From contig PKCK01000013.1 in the NCBI GenBank assembly GCA_002862085.1, positions 62,001-126,000 on the forward strand: 64,000 nucleotides of DNA, read 5' to 3'. Positions 8,326 to 17,868 of the stretch are shown one piece after another. This DNA comes from Planctomycetota bacterium. Its GTDB lineage: Bacteria; Planctomycetota; UBA1135; GCA-002686595. A program made the translations under genes and the position numbers. The notes below the pieces were generated by a model. The model did not search any database and had not been told where the DNA came from. It saw only the letters and a program-made list of their open reading frames with translations. The stretch's first letter is position 1. Every line of letters begins with the position of its first letter.

Positions 8326-9359
8326 GCGCGCCCCCCGCGCTCGGCGCGGCCCTCGTCACGGGCGGCGGAGGATTCCTCGGTGGCGCCGTGGTGGACGCGC
8401 TCCTCGCGCGCGGGGCCCGCGTGGGCTCGATCTCGCGCGGTGCCTATCCCGCCCTCGAGGCGAAGGGCGCGCGGACCTACCAGGCGGATCTCGGCGACCC
8501 CGCGACGGGACCGGACGCCCTGTCGGCCGCCCTCGAGGAGCTCGGCGCCGACACCGTCTTCCACTGCGCGGCGCTGCCCGGCGTCTGGGGCCCCGCGGCG
8601 CGCTACGAGCGCGCCAACGTCTTCGCGACCCACCACGTGATCGAGGCCTGCCGGGCAGCCGGCGTCCCGCGCCTGGTCTTCACCTCGAGCCCCAGCGTGG
8701 TCTTCGATGGCACGAACCACCGCATGGCGGGCCCCGAGGTCCCCTACCCGGCGCGCTACCTCAATCACTACCAGCGCACCAAGGCCGAGGCGGAGCGCGC
8801 GGCTCTGGCGGCGGACGGGCCCGGGCTCGCGACGATCTCCCTGCGCCCCCACCTGATCTTCGGGCCCGGCGACCCCAACCTCGTGCCGCGCCTCCTGGAC
8901 CGCGCGGACGCCGGACGTCTGCGCATCGTCGGCGACGGGTCGAGCGAGGTGAGCCTGAGCTTCGTCGAGAACGCCGCCGCCGCCCACCTCGCCGCCGCCG
9001 AGGCCCTCGCCCGCGAAGACCTGCGACCGGGCTGTTCGGGCCGCGCCTACTTCGTGAACAACCGCGAGCCCGTGAAGCTCTGGGACTGGATCAACGAGGT
9101 CCTCGAGGGGACCGGCCGTCGCCCGGTGACGCGTTCCGTGCCCGCCGGCGTCGCCCACGCGGCTGGCGCCGGCCTCGAGGCTCTGTGGCGCGTCCTCGGC
9201 CGCACGTCCGAGCCCCCCATGACGCGCTTCGTAGCCCGCCAGCTCGCGACGAGCCACACCTACGACACGGAGCCCTTCGAGCGCGCCATGGGCGGCCTCT
9301 ACGCCGAGGCGGTGCCGATCTCCGAGGCGACCGCGCGCACGATCGCGGCGTTCGCCTGA
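8322..9359 (+). CDS. oleD: OleD, 2-alkyl-3-oxo-acid reductase (extended SDR)
   Basis: 345 residues from TTG 8322, chosen because it overlaps the oleC stop (TTGA) and places the Rossmann motif TGGGGFLG at residues 13-20, close to the N-terminus as usual. The catalytic pair is YQRTK (Tyr150, Lys154). The protein resembles 3-beta-hydroxysteroid dehydrogenases. OleD reduces the 2-alkyl-3-ketoacid made by OleA with NADPH to give the OleC substrate. It is the last gene of the operon and converges on the caspase gene, with 183 bp between them. oleA is not adjacent. Confidence 0.92.
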   Translation: MSAPPALGAALVTGGGGFLGGAVVDALLARGARVGSISRGAYPALEAKGARTYQADLGDPATGPDALSAALEELGADTVFHCAALPGVWGPAARYERANVFATHHVIEACRAAGVPRLVFTSSPSVVFDGTNHRMAGPEVPYPARYLNHYQRTKAEAERAALAADGPGLATISLRPHLIFGPGDPNLVPRLLDRADAGRLRIVGDGSSEVSLSFVENAAAAHLAAAEALAREDLRPGCSGRAYFVNNREPVKLWDWINEVLEGTGRRPVTRSVPAGVAHAAGAGLEALWRVLGRTSEPPMTRFVARQLATSHTYDTEPFERAMGGLYAEAVPISEATARTIAAFA

Positions 9360-9542
9360 GCCCGCGCTGCGACGACGCCCGGCCGGGGGTTCCCGCGCGG
9401 TGGCCGGCTTCGACGATCGTCGGCAGAGGCGGCGTCGCCGCGGGGCTGTTCGGCGAGGAAGCGAGTGCGCCGACCAGAGTCGACGGCGCCCGAAGGCGGA
9501 CATCCGGATGCGCCCGGGGTCCGGGGCCGACCTCGGGAGTTC

Positions 9543-11294
9543 TCAGAAGAACACGAACTGCCCGCGCGCCGAAGAGCCCTTGGGGTGGGCGATCCACGGT
9601 GTGTGCGGTACGTCGCGCTCCAGGAACGCCTGCTGCAGGAGGTGGAAGAGCCCGGACGAGGTGATCGTCTCGCCGCTCCTCAGGGCGGCGACGAACGTCT
9701 CCGCGAAGGGGGAATGTCCGCCGGCGTCGCCGTCCGACACCTCCTCGTCCCCGCGGCCCGAGGTCAGGATCACGTGCGCACGCTCGGTCAGGAAGCGGCG
9801 CTTGAACTTCCCCGCGGGCGCAGCGCGCATCATCGTCATCCTGCCGCCGTAGCAGCAGTCCATCGCCAGCATGACGTGCTTCGCACGGGACTCGTCGAAC
9901 ACGTTCGCGAACTCGCCGAAGCGGACGTAGGAGGAGACCCGCCCCTCCTCGGCGTCGGCCGGGATCATCCAGCCCGTGTTCTGCGAGGTCTCGTGGGCGA
10001 GGCCGTGCCCGGCGTAGTAGACGAGCACGCGATCGTTCGGCCCGGTCTTGAGCGAGAGGCGAGCGAGCGCCTCGACGACCTCGTCACCCGTCGCTTCCTG
10101 GCCGGCGAGGAGCTCGATGTCCCACTCTCCCGGATCATCCTCCTCCAGCGCCGTCTTCACGGCCCGGACGTCCCGCTCCGCGTTGCGCAGCGGCGGGAAA
10201 CCGGTCTCCTTGTAGACCTCGCCGATCCCGATGAGGAGCGCGAAGGAGTTCTCGTACTCGTCGGTGAGTCCCTCCACGACGGTCTGGCCGGCGCGCACAC
10301 CACCGATCCCTCGGTCGACCGCGGCGCCGTCCGTCCCCGAGGTGGCGGACATCACTCCCCACGCGCCGAGCGCGAGCGCGGCCGCCGCGCCGACGGCTGC
10401 TCCGACCTTGCGACCCGCCGGGAACCCCGTGGGGCCCTCGCCCGGCTGCGAGCCTGCGAGGGGAGCGAGCTCGTCGGCGAGCTCACGGGCGCTCGCGAAG
10501 CGGTGCAGCGGGCTCACCTGCAGGCAGCGTCCGAGGATGCGCGAGAGGGCGCGCGACGTGCCGGGGACGACGGACACGGCCGAGCGTGCCCGCGGGCCGG
10601 AGGCGTTCGGATCGATCGGGTCCTCGCCGGTGAGGCAGAGGAACAGGACCCAACCGAGCGCGTACAGATCGCTCCGCTCGTCCGCGGCCCGACCTCCGAT
10701 CTGCTCGGGGGCGGGGAAGAGCGGGAGCGCCGCCCCCGTCTCGCCGCTGGTGGCCCGCTCGCCGAGCGCCGGGGAGAGCGAGTCCTGGACCTCGCGGCCG
10801 CCGATCCCCTCGACGCTCTTGGCGAAGTGGAAGCCGGTCAGCACAGGTCGGTCCCCGGCGCCCAGGAGCACGCAGTGGGTCGAGAGCCCCCGGTGGACGA
10901 TGCCCGCGCCATGCACGGCGTCGAGGATCTCTGCGAGCTGACGTCCGAGGCGCGCGACCTCGCTCGCCTCCATGCGCCCCTCGCGCTCGAGCCGCTCCGA
11001 CAGCGGCTCGCCGACGACCGGCTCGAGCACCTGGATCGGTCCGCTGGGCGTCTCGAGGACGTCGAGGACCCTGCCGACCCCCGGGTGCTGCAGACGCGCC
11101 AGGGCGCGCGCCTCGCGCATCGAGAGGTCGGACCAGGTCTTGTCCTGGAAGGCCTGCTCGAGCCCCTCGCCGGGGACTTTGAGCAGCACGTCGCGCTGCA
11201 GGGTCCGATCGAACGCCTGCAGGAGCACCATGGCGGTCGTTCTGAGGAGCTCCGAGCGGAGCTCGAACCGGTCGGGCAGGGTGAATTCGCTCAT
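9543..11294 (-). CDS. Membrane pseudokinase-caspase fusion protein
   Basis: 583 residues from ATG 11294. Residues 1-280 have the Ser/Thr kinase fold: Lys39 in VLLKV, alpha-C Glu61 in REARALARLQHP and APE at 195-197. Catalysis looks impossible, because the glycine loop has no glycines, HRD is HRG (134-136), the metal-binding Asn is Cys141 and DFG is GFH (154-156). A transmembrane helix lies at about 297-316. Residues 345-583 form a peptidase C14 (caspase/metacaspase-like) domain with LLIGIG, LRNAERDVRAVK, catalytic His430 in YYAGHG and Cys481 in MDCCYGG. In this topology the kinase part is probably cytoplasmic and the caspase part exported, or the reverse. The DUF4384 gene is divergent, 94 bp away. 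Role inferred only: perhaps a regulated protease. Confidence 0.88.
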   Translation of the reverse strand: MSEFTLPDRFELRSELLRTTAMVLLQAFDRTLQRDVLLKVPGEGLEQAFQDKTWSDLSMREARALARLQHPGVGRVLDVLETPSGPIQVLEPVVGEPLSERLEREGRMEASEVARLGRQLAEILDAVHGAGIVHRGLSTHCVLLGAGDRPVLTGFHFAKSVEGIGGREVQDSLSPALGERATSGETGAALPLFPAPEQIGGRAADERSDLYALGWVLFLCLTGEDPIDPNASGPRARSAVSVVPGTSRALSRILGRCLQVSPLHRFASARELADELAPLAGSQPGEGPTGFPAGRKVGAAVGAAAALALGAWGVMSATSGTDGAAVDRGIGGVRAGQTVVEGLTDEYENSFALLIGIGEVYKETGFPPLRNAERDVRAVKTALEEDDPGEWDIELLAGQEATGDEVVEALARLSLKTGPNDRVLVYYAGHGLAHETSQNTGWMIPADAEEGRVSSYVRFGEFANVFDESRAKHVMLAMDCCYGGRMTMMRAAPAGKFKRRFLTERAHVILTSGRGDEEVSDGDAGGHSPFAETFVAALRSGETITSSGLFHLLQQAFLERDVPHTPWIAHPKGSSARGQFVFF

Positions 11295-11388
11295 CTGTCT
11301 CGCCGCGGCTCGTAGAGTACGCCCTCCGAGCCGCGTGGCAAACGACCCGGTCTCCGGCCCGCGAGCATCCCCTTCCCACCTTGCAAGC

Positions 11389-12321
11389 ATGAAAGTCCCC
11401 GCCGGACGTACCACCGTGATCGTCGCCGCCTCGATCGGCGCCGCCTGCTCCGCTGTCGACGTCGTCCGCGAGGTCGCGCTGGAGACCGGAAGACACCTGC
11501 TCGAGCGGTCGATCACGAAGAACTACGGTCAGAGCTACAAGGAGACCGTGGATCGCATGTTCGAGAGCGTCATGGTCGCGACGCTGACCCCCGGCGAGGA
11601 CGGCGCGGACAGCGCCGAGGTCGAGCCGCTGACCGGCAGCGACGACTTCGGGACAGATGCGAGCGTCGACGATGCCGCCGCGCTCCTCGACGAGCTGGAA
11701 GCGGTCGAGGCCGCCATGGACCTCGCGCCGATCGAGCTCGAGGTCGCCGTCCTCCGCGAGGCGCGCGTGGATGGCCGCTTCGTCCCCATCGAGCTCAGCG
11801 ACGGCGACACGATCCGGGACGGCGTCGGCCGCGCCGACGATGGAGACAACATCAAGATCCGGTTCGAGGTGAATCAGCAGTGCCACGTGTACGCGGTCTG
11901 GATCGACGCGACCGGCTGGGTGACTCCGATCTTCCCCCGGAGCGACGCGTACTCGCACGTGAACCCTGCGACTCCAGATCTCACGTACACGCTGCCCGAA
12001 GGAAACCAGTGGTTCTTCCTCGACGAGCACCGCGGGATCGAGAACCTCTACTTCATCGCGAGCCACGAGGCGATCCCGAACCTCGAGTCGGCGATCGGGG
12101 ATCTGCTCGGCAAGGAGCGAACGCTGCAGGCCGGACTCGACCAGCCGATCCCCGTCGAGGAACCCTACGCGATCATGCGTGGGATCGGCGGTACGCGCGA
12201 GGGCCGGCTCTCCTCGGTCCGCACGTCCGACGATCGCGTCCACGACGTGAAGAGCCAGGTGTTCATCGCGGAGTTCGCGTCGAGCGACCTCGTCGTCACA
12301 CGCTGGTTCCGCCACGAGTAG
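11389..12321 (+). CDS. DUF4384-domain exported protein
   Basis: 310 residues. A hydrophobic N-terminal segment (VIVAASIGAACSA) suggests a signal or lipid anchor, though the lipobox is imperfect. Residues about 120-210 have the DUF4384 pattern: a basic-hydrophobic strand IKIRFEVNQQCHVYAVWID, then GWVTPIFPRSD and a later FFLDEHRG. DUF4384 is commonly found fused to or beside bacterial caspase (C14) domains, often with kinase-type neighbours. Here it sits head-to-head with the pseudokinase-caspase gene, so a shared regulatory region and joint function are likely. Residues 80-115 are acidic and low in complexity. Function unknown. Confidence 0.8.
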   Translation: MKVPAGRTTVIVAASIGAACSAVDVVREVALETGRHLLERSITKNYGQSYKETVDRMFESVMVATLTPGEDGADSAEVEPLTGSDDFGTDASVDDAAALLDELEAVEAAMDLAPIELEVAVLREARVDGRFVPIELSDGDTIRDGVGRADDGDNIKIRFEVNQQCHVYAVWIDATGWVTPIFPRSDAYSHVNPATPDLTYTLPEGNQWFFLDEHRGIENLYFIASHEAIPNLESAIGDLLGKERTLQAGLDQPIPVEEPYAIMRGIGGTREGRLSSVRTSDDRVHDVKSQVFIAEFASSDLVVTRWFRHE

Positions 12322-12970
12322 CGGCTGCGCGCCGGAGGAGCCGCTGGCCGAGTCGACGTGCGGCCAGGGTCGGACCGGCGCCGATCCGCACCTGATCCAC
12401 GAGCCGCGTCGCGCTCCTCTCACCGCCGCCGCAGGGGCCGATCGGAAGCCCGGCGAGGAGATCGCCCGAGGAAGCGTCCTCCGGCACGAGAGCGCGGCCG
12501 ACACGCAGCGGCGCTGCCAGCCGTGAGAGCTGGATGAGGGGCCCGCGACCGACGGCCGCGGCATCGCGGCCCGTCGAGATCCGGGGCGAGATGCGACGGC
12601 CCGGGAAGATCGATCGAGGCAGGGAGTGGAACGTCGCCGCGCGGTTCGGAAGTCGCCGGATCGCCCGGGAATCTCGCCCGGGGGCTCCCTCGGAGCACTC
12701 CGGATCCGTAACCTTCGATTCCGGCGGCATCGCGCGTTCTCTCCGACCCTGGAGGGGCCCCCCGACGTGCCGAGGCGGCCAACCCTGTTCCGCGCCCGCA
12801 GCGCCCCCTCCGGGGCCTGGCTCCGGGCGCGCGACGGTCGGGGCCGACGGCTCCGCGCCGTCGCGTTGACCCCCCGATCCACGCCGCCACGAGCGGTCCC
12901 CCCCCCCGATCCTCTCTCCGGATCGCACATTCTCCGGGGCGCCTCGCGCCTCGCTAGAGACCGCAAAGCC
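12322..12970. other. Intergenic region upstream of glnN, no gene seen
   Basis: Open frames on both strands are Arg/Pro/Gly-rich and show no recognisable motif or plausible start. The region presumably carries the glnN leader and promoter. I see no convincing sigma-54 -24/-12 element by eye, and no tRNA. Confidence 0.5.
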
Positions 12971-15163
12971 ATGATGGCAACGACCCGCCAGGACGCCGTC
13001 CGTACCATCGCACTCGACGCCCTCGCCGAAACGCGCGAGGACATCTCGGGAATGGGAGGCCAGGCCCTCTCGGACGGCTACGGCCGCCTCGTCTTCAACG
13101 ACCAGGTCCAGCGCCAGCGCCTCCCGGATCCGATCTACAAGGCTCTGCGTCGCACGATCGACAAGTCGGCGAAGCTCGACCCGGAGATCGCGAACGAGGT
13201 CGCCAGCGCCATGAAGGCGTGGGCGATCGAGCACGGCGCGACCCACTACACCCACTGGTTCCAGCCCATGACCGGGCTGACGGCGGAGAAGCACGACTCG
13301 TTCCTCAAGCCCACCGAGAGCGGCCAGGCCATCCTCAGCTTCTCGGGCAGCGAGCTGAGCCAGGGTGAACCCGACGCCTCGTCGTTCCCGTCCGGCGGTC
13401 TCCGCGCCACCTTCGAGGCCCGCGGCTACACCGTCTGGGACCCGACCTCGCCCGCCTTCATCCGCAAGTCCGCGAGCGGCGCGACCCTCTGCATCCCCAC
13501 CGCGTTCTGCTCGTGGACCGGTCAGGCCCTCGACAAGAAGACGCCTCTCCTGCGCTCGTGCGAAGCCATGTCCTCGGCCGCCGTTCGCATGCTGCACGCC
13601 ATCGGCGAGAACTCCGTGACGCGGGTCTCGCCGACCACCGGCGTCGAGCAGGAGTACTTCCTCGTCGATCGTCAGTTCTTTCACCTGCGCCCCGATCTGA
13701 TGGCCTCTGGCCGCACCCTGTTCGGCGCCGCGCCGTACAAGGGTCAGGAGTTCGACGACCACTACTTCGGCTCCATCGCCGGACGCGTCCTCGATTTCAT
13801 GCGGGACCTCGAGAAGGAGCTCTGGCTCCTCGGCGTCCCGATCCAGACGCGCCACAACGAGGTCGCGCCGAGCCAGTTCGAGCTCGCTCCCCAGTACTCG
13901 GGCATCTCGGTCTCCATCGATCAGAACATGCTCACCATGAGCGTCCTCAAGGACGTGGCGGAGCGCCATGGCCTGGTCGCCCTGCTGCACGAGAAGCCCT
14001 ATGCCGGCTTCAACGGCTCGGGCAAGCACATGAACTGGTCCATCGGGGACGACCTGGGCAACAACCTCCTGAGCCCGGGCAAGACCCCCCACGAGAACCT
14101 CAAGTTCATGCTGACCCTGACGGCGATCATCCGCGCCGTCGACATGCACCAGGACCTGCTGCGCGCATCCATCGCCTCGGCCAGCAACGACCACCGTCTC
14201 GGCGCCAACGAGGCGCCGCCCGCGATCATCTCGATCTTCGTGGGCGATCAGCTCTCCAGCATCATCGACGCCCTGATCGAGGGCCGGGCCCCCGAAGGCG
14301 CCTCGAAGGCTGGCATGCAGCTCGGCGCCGACGTCCTCCCGACGCTCCGCAAGGACATCTCGGACCGCAACCGGACCTCGCCCTTCGCCTTCACCGGCAA
14401 CAAGTTCGAGTTCCGTGCCGTCGGCTCGAACCAGTCGGTGGCTTACCCGGCGGCCTTCCTCAACACGATCGTCGCGGAGTCGATGGAGTACATCGCCTCC
14501 CGCATCGAGGAGAGCACAGGAGACGCCGCCGCCATCCAGCAGATCGTCAAGGAGACCCTCGCGAGCCATCGCCGCATCCTCTTCGACGGCGACAACTACA
14601 GCGACGAGTGGGTCGAGGAGGCCGCGCGCCGCGGGCTGCTCAACCGCCGCACCACGCCGGAGGCGCTCGCGGCCTTCGACGACGACAAGAACGTCAAGCT
14701 CTTCGAACAGTTCGGCGTCCTCTCCCCGAGCGAGCTCGAGTCCCGCTCCCTCGTGAGCCACGAGGTCTACGCCTCGAAGGTTCGCGTCGAGGCGCGCGCG
14801 ATGATGGACATGGCCGCGACGATGATCGCTCCGGCCGCTCTGGCTCATCAGCGCCAGCTCGCGGACACGCTCAAGGGCGTCCGCGAGCTCGGGCTCAAGG
14901 TGAACGACTCCGAGACCGTCGGCGCCCTCGAGTGTGCGGCGGAAGGGACACAGCGTCTCCACCAGGCCATCCAGGCCCTCCGCGAGGCGTTCCACGCGGC
15001 CGAGGGCGAGGAGGGCGACGAGCGCAAACACGCCTGTGCGATGCTCGAGAGGGTCATCCCCGCCATGGAGGGCCTTCGCGAAATCGCTGACGGCCTGGAG
15101 CAGGTCATCGACGACGATCTCTGGCCGCTGCCGAAGTACCGCGAGCTGATGTTCGTGCGCTGA
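12971..15163 (+). CDS. glnN: Glutamine synthetase type III
   Basis: 730 residues from ATG 12971 (a second ATG follows at once); upstream in-frame sequence is not protein-like. It makes glutamine from glutamate, ammonia and ATP. The GSIII hallmarks are the N-terminal [12 protein letters not shown], the block [10 protein letters not shown] (metal ligands), [22 protein letters not shown], and an [20 protein letters not shown] segment binding metal and ATP. The length is typical of GSIII (about 700-730) and much longer than GSI or GSII. It stands alone, followed by a strong hairpin terminator. No glnB or glnE homologue is nearby, so regulation cannot be read. Confidence 0.96.
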   Translation: MMATTRQDAVRTIALDALAETREDISGMGGQALSDGYGRLVFNDQVQRQRLPDPIYKALRRTIDKSAKLDPEIANEVASAMKAWAIEHGATHYTHWFQPMTGLTAEKHDSFLKPTESGQAILSFSGSELSQGEPDASSFPSGGLRATFEARGYTVWDPTSPAFIRKSASGATLCIPTAFCSWTGQALDKKTPLLRSCEAMSSAAVRMLHAIGENSVTRVSPTTGVEQEYFLVDRQFFHLRPDLMASGRTLFGAAPYKGQEFDDHYFGSIAGRVLDFMRDLEKELWLLGVPIQTRHNEVAPSQFELAPQYSGISVSIDQNMLTMSVLKDVAERHGLVALLHEKPYAGFNGSGKHMNWSIGDDLGNNLLSPGKTPHENLKFMLTLTAIIRAVDMHQDLLRASIASASNDHRLGANEAPPAIISIFVGDQLSSIIDALIEGRAPEGASKAGMQLGADVLPTLRKDISDRNRTSPFAFTGNKFEFRAVGSNQSVAYPAAFLNTIVAESMEYIASRIEESTGDAAAIQQIVKETLASHRRILFDGDNYSDEWVEEAARRGLLNRRTTPEALAAFDDDKNVKLFEQFGVLSPSELESRSLVSHEVYASKVRVEARAMMDMAATMIAPAALAHQRQLADTLKGVRELGLKVNDSETVGALECAAEGTQRLHQAIQALREAFHAAEGEEGDERKHACAMLERVIPAMEGLREIADGLEQVIDDDLWPLPKYRELMFVR

Positions 15164-15200
15164 TCGAGAGCTCACGGAGGCCGGGCGTTCGCCCGCTTCG

Positions 15201-15242
15201 AGGGCGCCCCGAGGACGGCCAAGGCCTGACTCGGGGCGCCCT
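15201..15242 (+). terminator. Hairpin terminator downstream of glnN
   Basis: A 13-bp perfect inverted repeat, AGGGCGCCCCGAG with CTCGGGGCGCCCT, has a 16-nt loop that itself contains GGCC-AA-GGCC. It starts 37 bp after the glnN stop. No long T-run follows, which is common in GC-rich genomes. Confidence 0.75.
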
Positions 15243-15375
15243 TGTCATGGCGCTGACCGAACCGGCGCGAGGCGAGGCTCCAGGGACGCCGCGCCGAAGT
15301 CGGAGCGAGAGCAGGAAGCCCGGAGTCACGTCATTGAGCTTTGACGCGCCGTGCGACAGCGGGTCAACTCCGTCG

Positions 15376-17208
15376 ATGAACGTCCGGGACCGATTCCGCT
15401 GGGTCTTCGCGAACCTTCGCACGACCCTGAAGCCGGCGATCAGGCTTCAGATCGGGTCCACGCTGATCTTCGTCGTCACCTTCGTTCCCGCGACGACGTG
15501 GTTCCTCAACGCGCTCGTCGCACGCAGCGGCCAGTACGCGGTCACCGACGACGACCTGATCGGCTTCGCCGCGACGGTGCCGGGGCTGCTCTTCCTGCTG
15601 ATGAGCCTGAGTTTCGTGCTCACCATCGCCTTCGCGGAGCAGGCGGCTCTCCTCGTCATCATCGGCCACGCCATGGGAGGGCGCCGGATCTCGATCTCGG
15701 GCCTCTTGTACGAGCAGGCCGTGCGCTTGCCCGGACTCCTGCGGCTCGGCGTCGAGCAGGGTGCCGCCTACCTCGCACTCGCGCTCCCCTTCATCGCGGG
15801 GATAGGAATCACCTACCGCCTGCTGCTGTGGGAGTTCGACTTCTACTACTACCTCAACGTCCAGCCGCGGAGCTGGTGGATCGCCGTCTCGATCACCGGC
15901 GCGCTCGTCGCTGTCTATGCGGCGGTCGCCGGGTGGCTCTACGTGCGGTGGATGCTGGCCGTCGTGCTGCTCCTGTTCGACGATCAGTCTCCACGCGAGG
16001 CGCTCCGGTCCAGCTGGCAACGGACGCGCGGCCGCGCGTGGTCCCTGGCGTCGCCGCTCGTCCTGAGCTGGATGATCGTGCTGGTGCTCAGCGCGGCGAC
16101 GTCCTGGGCGGTCAGCGCCATGGCCGCCTCCATCGCGTCGAGCGCGACCGATCTCAACGTTCTGGTGCCGATCGTCCTCGGCACCCTCGCGCTCCTCGCC
16201 ATCATCGAACTGGCAGGCTTGATCGTGGGCAAGATCGTGCACGTGATGCTGATCGCCGAGGCGGCTGGTGGAGACCTCATGAGCCCTGCGGAGCCGACCG
16301 ACCAGGCGCGCGGGACGAGGTGGGTGCGAGCAGGCTGGATCCTCGGCGGACTGGTGGCGACGGGCACGGGAGCGGCGGCCGCCACGACCTTCATGGCGGA
16401 GATCGAAACGGAGCGGAAGATCGACATCACGGCCCACCGCGGAGCCAAGCGGCGCGCGCCGGAGAACACTCTGAGCGCCATCAGGGCGGCCATCGACGAG
16501 GGCGCTGATTTCGCCGAGATCGACGTGCAGTCCACGGCGGACGGAGCTGTCGTGCTCCTCCATGACGCCGACCTGATGCGCGTCGCCTCGGTGGGGCGAC
16601 GCGTCCATCAGCTGACCCTCGCGGAGCTGGCCGACATAGACGTCGGAACCTGGTTCGACCCAGCGTTCGGCGACGAGCGGATCCCGACGCTCCAGCAGGT
16701 CATCGACCTCGCTCGCGACAGGATCGCGCTCAACATCGAGCTCAAGTACACCTGGGAGGATCCGGATCTCGCGCGCCGCGTCGGCGAACTCGTCAGACGG
16801 AACGAGTTCTCGTCGCATTGCGTCGTGAGCTCGCTGAACTTCCGCGCGGTCACCGAGATGCGCGAGCGCTATCCCGAGATCCCGGCGGGCTTCATCGTCT
16901 TCAAGGCGGTCGGGAACGTCGCGCGTATGCAAGCGGACTTCCTGAGCATCAGCAGCGCGAAGGCCGCCGGTGACCGCGTCCGCTCGATCCAGCGGCGCGG
17001 ACGCGCCGTCCACGTCTGGACGGTGAACGACGTGAGCAACGCGCTCTCGATGATCGAGATGGGCGTCGACAACATCATCACGGATGATCCGGCGCTGATC
17101 CGGACGATGCTCGACGATTGGAACGGTCTCTCCCCCTACGAGAAGGTCACGCTCATGCTTCGCGATCTGATCGTCGGGCTCGATCCCCCCCAGCCCGCGG
17201 AGCTCTGA
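15376..17208 (+). CDS. Membrane glycerophosphodiester phosphodiesterase
   Basis: 610 residues from ATG 15376; an earlier ATG at 15247 would add a Pro/Arg-rich leader that looks non-coding and lies in the glnN terminator. Residues 20-340 hold several membrane helices resembling the multi-spanning domain found in GDPD membrane proteins, with YVRWMLAVVLLLFDDQSPREALRSSW marking a cytoplasmic loop. Residues 348-590 form a TIM-barrel GDPD domain: catalytic HRG at 354-356 followed by APENT, metal ligands in EIDVQ, then HDADL, ELK and VWTVND near the end. It hydrolyses glycerophosphodiesters to glycerol-3-phosphate and an alcohol, with the active site next to the membrane. No operon partner. Confidence 0.93.
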   Translation: MNVRDRFRWVFANLRTTLKPAIRLQIGSTLIFVVTFVPATTWFLNALVARSGQYAVTDDDLIGFAATVPGLLFLLMSLSFVLTIAFAEQAALLVIIGHAMGGRRISISGLLYEQAVRLPGLLRLGVEQGAAYLALALPFIAGIGITYRLLLWEFDFYYYLNVQPRSWWIAVSITGALVAVYAAVAGWLYVRWMLAVVLLLFDDQSPREALRSSWQRTRGRAWSLASPLVLSWMIVLVLSAATSWAVSAMAASIASSATDLNVLVPIVLGTLALLAIIELAGLIVGKIVHVMLIAEAAGGDLMSPAEPTDQARGTRWVRAGWILGGLVATGTGAAAATTFMAEIETERKIDITAHRGAKRRAPENTLSAIRAAIDEGADFAEIDVQSTADGAVVLLHDADLMRVASVGRRVHQLTLAELADIDVGTWFDPAFGDERIPTLQQVIDLARDRIALNIELKYTWEDPDLARRVGELVRRNEFSSHCVVSSLNFRAVTEMRERYPEIPAGFIVFKAVGNVARMQADFLSISSAKAAGDRVRSIQRRGRAVHVWTVNDVSNALSMIEMGVDNIITDDPALIRTMLDDWNGLSPYEKVTLMLRDLIVGLDPPQPAEL

Positions 17209-17214
17209 GCCGCG

Positions 17215-17261
17215 GAGCTCGATCGCCCCTCCTCGATCCGGGCCAGCCGTCGATCGAGCTC
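17215..17261. terminator. Possible bidirectional terminator between convergent genes
   Basis: An 11-bp perfect inverted repeat GAGCTCGATCG / CGATCGAGCTC has a 25-nt loop in the 51-bp gap between the GDPD and DJ-1 genes. It touches the stop codon of the minus-strand gene. The loop is long and there is no T-tract, so this is weak. Confidence 0.35.
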
Positions 17262-17844
17262 ACGTCGCGGCTTCGCTCACGGCGCGCTCCAGGAGCTCGA
17301 TCCAAGCGCCCATGTAGTGGCCGTGGTCGTGATACGTCCGCCCGCTCACCAGGTTGCCGTCGATCACGCAGGGCTCGTCGACGAAAACGCCGCCGCACAC
17401 CTCGAGATCGAAGCGGCACTTCGGGACCGTCGCCATACGCCGCCCTTCGAGGCACCCCGCGAAGGCCGGGATCTCGACACCGTGGCAGACACTCGCGATC
17501 GGCTTCTCCTCCGCGAAGAACCGCCGCGTGATCCGCACGAGGTCCTCGTCGTAGCGCAGGTACTCGGGCGCGCGCCCGCCGCTGAAGAAGATACCGACGT
17601 AGTCGTCGGGATCGACCTCGGCGAACGCCACGTCCGCGTGGATCTGATATCCCTCCCACTCACGGGTGATCGTCCAGCCAGGACGTACCTCGTGCATCAC
17701 CATCTGGTAGAGCCGCCGCTCCGGACCCGCGACGACGGGCGTGAAGCCGGCCTCCTGGAGGCGATACAGCGGATAAAGCGTATCGACGGTCTCACTGGCG
17801 TCGCCGACGACGATCAGTACACGGGCGCTGCGGTCGCTCTTCAT
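17260..17844 (-). CDS. DJ-1/PfpI family protein
   Basis: 194 residues. Family landmarks are the first strand VLIVVGDASETVD with its conserved Glu18, the strand YVGIFFSGGRAPEYLR, and the nucleophile elbow ASVCHG with Cys120-His121. PfpI/DJ-1/YajL proteins include glyoxalase III-like or deglycase-like enzymes, chaperones and amidases. The Cys-His pair is intact, so catalytic activity is plausible, but the substrate cannot be told. The short insertion around YQMVMHEVRPGWTITREWEGYQIHADV is typical of the PfpI-like branch. Monocistronic by spacing. Confidence 0.9.
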   Translation of the reverse strand: MKSDRSARVLIVVGDASETVDTLYPLYRLQEAGFTPVVAGPERRLYQMVMHEVRPGWTITREWEGYQIHADVAFAEVDPDDYVGIFFSGGRAPEYLRYDEDLVRITRRFFAEEKPIASVCHGVEIPAFAGCLEGRRMATVPKCRFDLEVCGGVFVDEPCVIDGNLVSGRTYHDHGHYMGAWIELLERAVSEAAT

Positions 17845-17868
17845 GGGCTGGCTCGTCCTCGACCCGTG

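Noticed and set aside
9411-9422. Palindrome CGACGATCGTCG downstream of oleD, considered as a terminator or operator
   Set aside because: Too short and without a loop or T-tract. Chance palindromes of this size are expected in 64 kb of GC-rich DNA.
12420-12890. Small ORFs between the DUF4384 gene and glnN
   Set aside because: Arg/Gly/Pro-rich sequence typical of chance frames in GC-rich DNA, with no motif.
12296-15175. Very long minus-strand open frame (959 codons) across glnN
   Set aside because: It is the antisense shadow of glnN. High GC lowers stop frequency, the translated sequence is Arg/Val/Leu/Gly-rich without motifs, and glnN is certain.
15247-15375. Longer start for the glycerophosphodiesterase at 15247
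   Set aside because: The extra 43 residues are Arg/Pro-rich without a membrane segment and lie at the glnN terminator. ATG 15376 begins the first conserved-looking membrane region.
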